The notes beneath the pieces are model-generated. The model saw only the letters and a program-made list of their open reading frames with translations, searched no databases and was not told where the DNA came from. A DNA stretch of 8,275 bases, from NCBI GenBank assembly GCA_902470895.1, contig CABRID010000088.1, positions 1 through 8,275 on the forward strand, in the 5' to 3' direction. This document shows positions 5,617 to 8,275 of the stretch, piece by piece (the first letter of the stretch is position 1; each line of letters begins with the position of its first letter). This DNA comes from an uncultured Collinsella sp. (lineage in GTDB: Bacteria; Actinomycetota; Coriobacteriia; Coriobacteriales; Coriobacteriaceae). The translations under genes and the position numbers were made by a program.

Positions 5617-7278
5617 ATGACCAAGCATGTGTTCGTAACCGGTGGCGTGGTTTCGTCCCTGGGCAAGGGTATCACCGCGGCCTCGCTGGGCCGTCTGCTC
5701 AAGTCGCGTGGCTACAAAGTAACGATGCAGAAGGCCGACCCGTATCTGAACGTCGACCCCGGTACCATGAGCCCCTTCCAGCATGGTGAGGTCTTCGTTA
5801 CCGAGGATGGTTACGAGTCCGACCTGGACCTGGGTCATTACGAGCGCTTTATTGATGAGAACCTGACCCGCGATTCCAACTTTACGACCGGTGCCATCTA
5901 CAAAAGCCTAATCGCCCGTGAGCGTCGCGGCGACTTTTTGGGCGGTACCGTGCAGGTGATTCCCCACGTCACCAATGCCATTAAGGACAAGTTCCGCCGC
6001 ATCGAGGAGCAGACCGGCTCCGATGTGGTCATCACCGAGCTGGGCGGCACGATCGGCGACATCGAGTCGCAGCCGTTTGTTGAGGCCATCCGCCAGTACC
6101 GCAAGGAGGCCGGCCCCGAGAACGTCTGCTACATCCACGTGTCACTCGTTCCTTATATCGCCGCCGCCCACGAGGTCAAGACCAAGCCCACGCAGCATTC
6201 CGTCAAGGAGCTCCGCAGCTTTGGTATCCAGCCCGATATCATCGTGCTGCGCTCCGACCACCATATCGATGACGCTATCCGCGGAAAGATCGCAAGCTTC
6301 TGCGACGTCGACACCGATTGCGTCTTTACCAACGAGGATTGCGCGAGCATTTACGATGTTCCCCAGCTGCTTGCCGAGCAGGACTTTGACCTGCGCATTT
6401 GCGAGCGCCTGGGTCTGGATCCGCGTGAGCGCGACATGAGCGAGTGGAACGAGTTCCTGCGCAAACAGAATCACGCCAACCATCACGCCGACAAGGTGAA
6501 GATCGCCGTCGTGGGTAAGTACACGCAGCTGCCCGATGCGTACCTGTCGGTTATCGAGGCCCTGCACCATGCGGGCGTCTTCTACGATCGCCATGTGGAC
6601 GTCCAGCTGGTCGACGGCGAGAGCCTCGACGAGCAGAATGTCTCCGAGGTTCTGGGCGACGCCTCGGGCATCCTGGTCCCCGGCGGCTTTGGCAAGCGCG
6701 CCCTGGAGGGCAAGATCCTCGCGGCCGAGTTTGCCCGTGAGCACAAGATTCCGTATCTGGGCATTTGCCTGGGTATGCAGGTGGCCGTGTGCGAGTTCGC
6801 CCGCAACGTCGTCGGCCTTGCCGGCGCCAGCTCCTCCGAGTTCGATCCGGACGGCCCGTTTAGCGTCATCGATCTGATGAGCTCGCAGGAGGACGTGACC
6901 GAGAAGGGCGGCACCATGCGCCTGGGCGCCTATCCGTGCAAGCTCGCCGCCGATACCCTTGCTCGCGAGGCATATGGCGAGGAGCTCGTCTATGAGCGTC
7001 ACCGTCACCGCTTTGAGTTCAACAACGCCTTCCGTGACCAGCTCGAGGACGCCGGTTTGGTTATCTCGGGTCTGTCGCCCGACGAGCGCCTGGTCGAGAT
7101 GGTCGAGCTGCCGCGCGACGTGCATCCGTGGTATGTGGCAACCCAGGCTCATCCCGAGTTCAAGAGCCGCCCGACCAACCCGCAGCCGCTGTTCCGCGAG
7201 TTCGTGCGCGCTTCGATCGGCCAGCACGAGGGTGTCGACCGTCTGCAGGTGACGCCCATGAACCTCGCTACGGACTAA
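5617..7278 (+). CDS. pyrG: CTP synthase (glutamine-hydrolysing)
   Basis: 553 aa, complete. The enzyme makes CTP from UTP, ATP and glutamine, the last step of pyrimidine nucleotide synthesis. The synthetase domain (about 1-270) opens with the P-loop-type motif TGGVVSSLGKG (8-18) and includes KADPYLNVDPGTMSPFQHGEVFVTEDG (39-65), ELGGTIGDIES (141-151) and VKTKPTQHS (187-195), which bind ATP, UTP and regulatory CTP. The glutamine amidotransferase domain (about 290-545) has PGGFG (355-359), GICLGMQ (382-388) with nucleophile Cys384, and HPEFKSRP (512-519), whose His512 and Glu514 complete the triad. Ammonia made there is tunnelled to the synthetase site. It usually works as a tetramer. The start is set by AGGT at 5605-5608. 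A promoter and a 5' hairpin precede it, and xerD follows after 2 bases. All motifs are intact. Confidence 0.98.
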   Translation: MTKHVFVTGGVVSSLGKGITAASLGRLLKSRGYKVTMQKADPYLNVDPGTMSPFQHGEVFVTEDGYESDLDLGHYERFIDENLTRDSNFTTGAIYKSLIARERRGDFLGGTVQVIPHVTNAIKDKFRRIEEQTGSDVVITELGGTIGDIESQPFVEAIRQYRKEAGPENVCYIHVSLVPYIAAAHEVKTKPTQHSVKELRSFGIQPDIIVLRSDHHIDDAIRGKIASFCDVDTDCVFTNEDCASIYDVPQLLAEQDFDLRICERLGLDPRERDMSEWNEFLRKQNHANHHADKVKIAVVGKYTQLPDAYLSVIEALHHAGVFYDRHVDVQLVDGESLDEQNVSEVLGDASGILVPGGFGKRALEGKILAAEFAREHKIPYLGICLGMQVAVCEFARNVVGLAGASSSEFDPDGPFSVIDLMSSQEDVTEKGGTMRLGAYPCKLAADTLAREAYGEELVYERHRHRFEFNNAFRDQLEDAGLVISGLSPDERLVEMVELPRDVHPWYVATQAHPEFKSRPTNPQPLFREFVRASIGQHEGVDRLQVTPMNLATD

Positions 7279-7280
7279 GG

Positions 7281-8222
7281 GTGCCGGCGAATAAGGAACA
7301 TACCGAAGCTACTCCCTCGTCGCTCGCCGTGGCGGCGGGGGAGTATCTCGATTACCTCGCGGTCGAGCGGGGTTTGGCGCGCAACACGATTGCGGCCTAT
7401 CGTCGTGACCTGACGACGTACTGCGCCTATCTGGAGCGGGCGGGTATTGTGTCTTTTGAAGAGGTGACCCGTCGGGTCGTGGAGGGCTTTGTCGCCGACC
7501 GTCGCGATGGGGGCTATTCCGATGCCTCGGTGGAGCGTGCGCTTGCGGCCGTGAAGGGCCTGCATGCCTTTTTGGTGCGCGATGGGGCTGTGGCCCAAAA
7601 TCCAACGACGGCATTGCGCCTGCCTAAAAAGGCTGAGCGTTTGCCGGAGTATCTATCGGTGGAGGATGTCTCGGCGCTGCTCGATCAAGACTTCCCCGAG
7701 GGCGAGATGGGCTTGCGCGACCATGCCATCTTGGAAGTGCTCTACGGATGCGGTTTACGTGTGAGCGAGTTGGTGGGGCTCGATGTGGGCGATATCCATA
7801 TCGACGATGGCTTTGTGCTCGTTCGCGGTAAGGGCTCAAAGGAACGCCTGTCACCGCTGGTGGGAAGCGCGGCGCGAGCTCTGACGCTCTATGTAACTGA
7901 GGGGCGTTCTCGCTTGGCGGCCCATGCGCGCGGAACCGAGACCTCGGCGGTCTTTTTAAATAAGAACGGCCGCCGTCTGTCGCGCCAGGCCGTGCATGCG
8001 ATATGCGAGCGGTATGGGCGTCAGGTGGGGCTGGTGGGGCTCCATCCCCATACCTTGCGCCACTCCTTTGCTACCCACATGCTCGCGGGCGGTGCCGACC
8101 TGCGTGTGCTGCAGGAGATTTTGGGCCATGCCGATATTTCGACCACGCAGGTCTACACGCATGTCGACCGAACGCAACTGACCGAGGTCTATCTGGCGGC
8201 GCATCCGCTAGCACATCGCTAG
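7281..8222 (+). CDS. xerD: Site-specific tyrosine recombinase XerD
   Basis: 313 aa from GTG 7281. With XerC or alone, the protein cuts and rejoins DNA at the dif site to resolve chromosome dimers before division. The N-terminal SAM-like core-binding domain (about 15-105) starts YLDYLAVERGLARNTIAAYRRDL. The catalytic domain carries the complete set: Arg160 (CGLRVSEL), Lys184 (GKGSKER), His257 and Arg260 (HTLRHSFATHML), His283 (LGHADIS) and nucleophile Tyr292 (TTQVYTHV). The LGHADISTTQ form is typical of XerD rather than XerC, and no phage integrase arm domain is present. The GTG lies 2 bases after the pyrG stop and AAGG directly abuts it, so normal ribosome spacing is absent and translational coupling to pyrG is likely. 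The same frame is open back into pyrG (ATG 7128), but that would be overlap without support. Confidence 0.95.
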   Translation: MPANKEHTEATPSSLAVAAGEYLDYLAVERGLARNTIAAYRRDLTTYCAYLERAGIVSFEEVTRRVVEGFVADRRDGGYSDASVERALAAVKGLHAFLVRDGAVAQNPTTALRLPKKAERLPEYLSVEDVSALLDQDFPEGEMGLRDHAILEVLYGCGLRVSELVGLDVGDIHIDDGFVLVRGKGSKERLSPLVGSAARALTLYVTEGRSRLAAHARGTETSAVFLNKNGRRLSRQAVHAICERYGRQVGLVGLHPHTLRHSFATHMLAGGADLRVLQEILGHADISTTQVYTHVDRTQLTEVYLAAHPLAHR

Positions 8223-8249
8223 CACCTCGCTGACCTGCATATTTATAAA

Positions 8250-8275
8250 CTGTCTCTTATACACATCTCCGAGCC
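8250..8275. other. Sequencing adapter remnant (Nextera transposase adapter), not genomic
   Basis: CTGTCTCTTATACACATCT (8250-8268) is exactly the 19-base transposase mosaic end used in Nextera libraries, and CCGAGCC (8269-8275) continues into the standard read-2-side adapter. The contig therefore ends in untrimmed adapter. The last genomic base is about 8249, after xerD. Nothing biological should be inferred from these bases. Confidence 0.97.

Noticed and set aside
7128..7280. Upstream in-frame extension of xerD to ATG 7128, inside pyrG.
   Set aside because: It would overlap pyrG by 151 bases and add 51 residues unlike any XerD; the family N-terminus begins near residue 15 of the GTG 7281 product.
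8208..8229. Two tandem 11-base copies (CTAGCACATCG and CTAGCACCTCG) across the xerD stop codon.
   Set aside because: Only two imperfect copies exist, with no sign of function; probably slippage or chance.
8250..8268. A Tn5/IS50 transposon end.
   Set aside because: The sequence is the artificial mosaic end rather than a native IS50 end, and the next seven bases match the synthetic library adapter.

Overview
The window looks like chromosomal housekeeping DNA from a GC-rich, low-redundancy anaerobe. The arginine deiminase genes, the codon use dominated by GCC/CTC/GAC, and the protein sequences resemble what I recall of Coriobacteriia (Collinsella-like gut Actinomycetota). That assignment is inference from recall, not from a search. 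All seven genes lie on the + strand. The last 26 bases are not genomic: they match a Nextera transposase adapter, so the contig ends at about 8249.

Layout. 1-152 is the C-terminal end of arginine deiminase (arcA). After a hairpin-bearing spacer comes arcB (258-1253, ornithine carbamoyltransferase), then a strong hairpin, then a YfcC-type multi-pass transporter (1402-2880). Together these suggest an arginine-fermentation locus: arginine is deiminated to citrulline, citrulline is split to ornithine and carbamoyl phosphate, and the carrier probably exchanges or imports the amino acids. The carbamate kinase that would make ATP is not in the window. 2881-3361 holds no convincing gene. It contains a run of hairpins, a terminator, a 98-base nested inverted repeat and a G/T-rich stretch, ending at a TATAAT box.

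3362-4843 encodes a full-length DUF1846 protein of unknown function with its own terminator. 5100-5438 encodes a small winged-helix protein, also followed by a strong terminator. 5617-7278 is pyrG (CTP synthase), preceded by a plausible promoter and a hairpin at the predicted 5' end of its mRNA. xerD (7281-8222, chromosome-dimer-resolving tyrosine recombinase) begins 2 bases after the pyrG stop and is probably translated from the same message.

Nothing here is clearly a new multi-gene system. The parts least explained by known genes are the structured non-coding stretch at 2881-3160, the pyrG leader hairpin, and the DUF1846 and winged-helix genes of unknown role.
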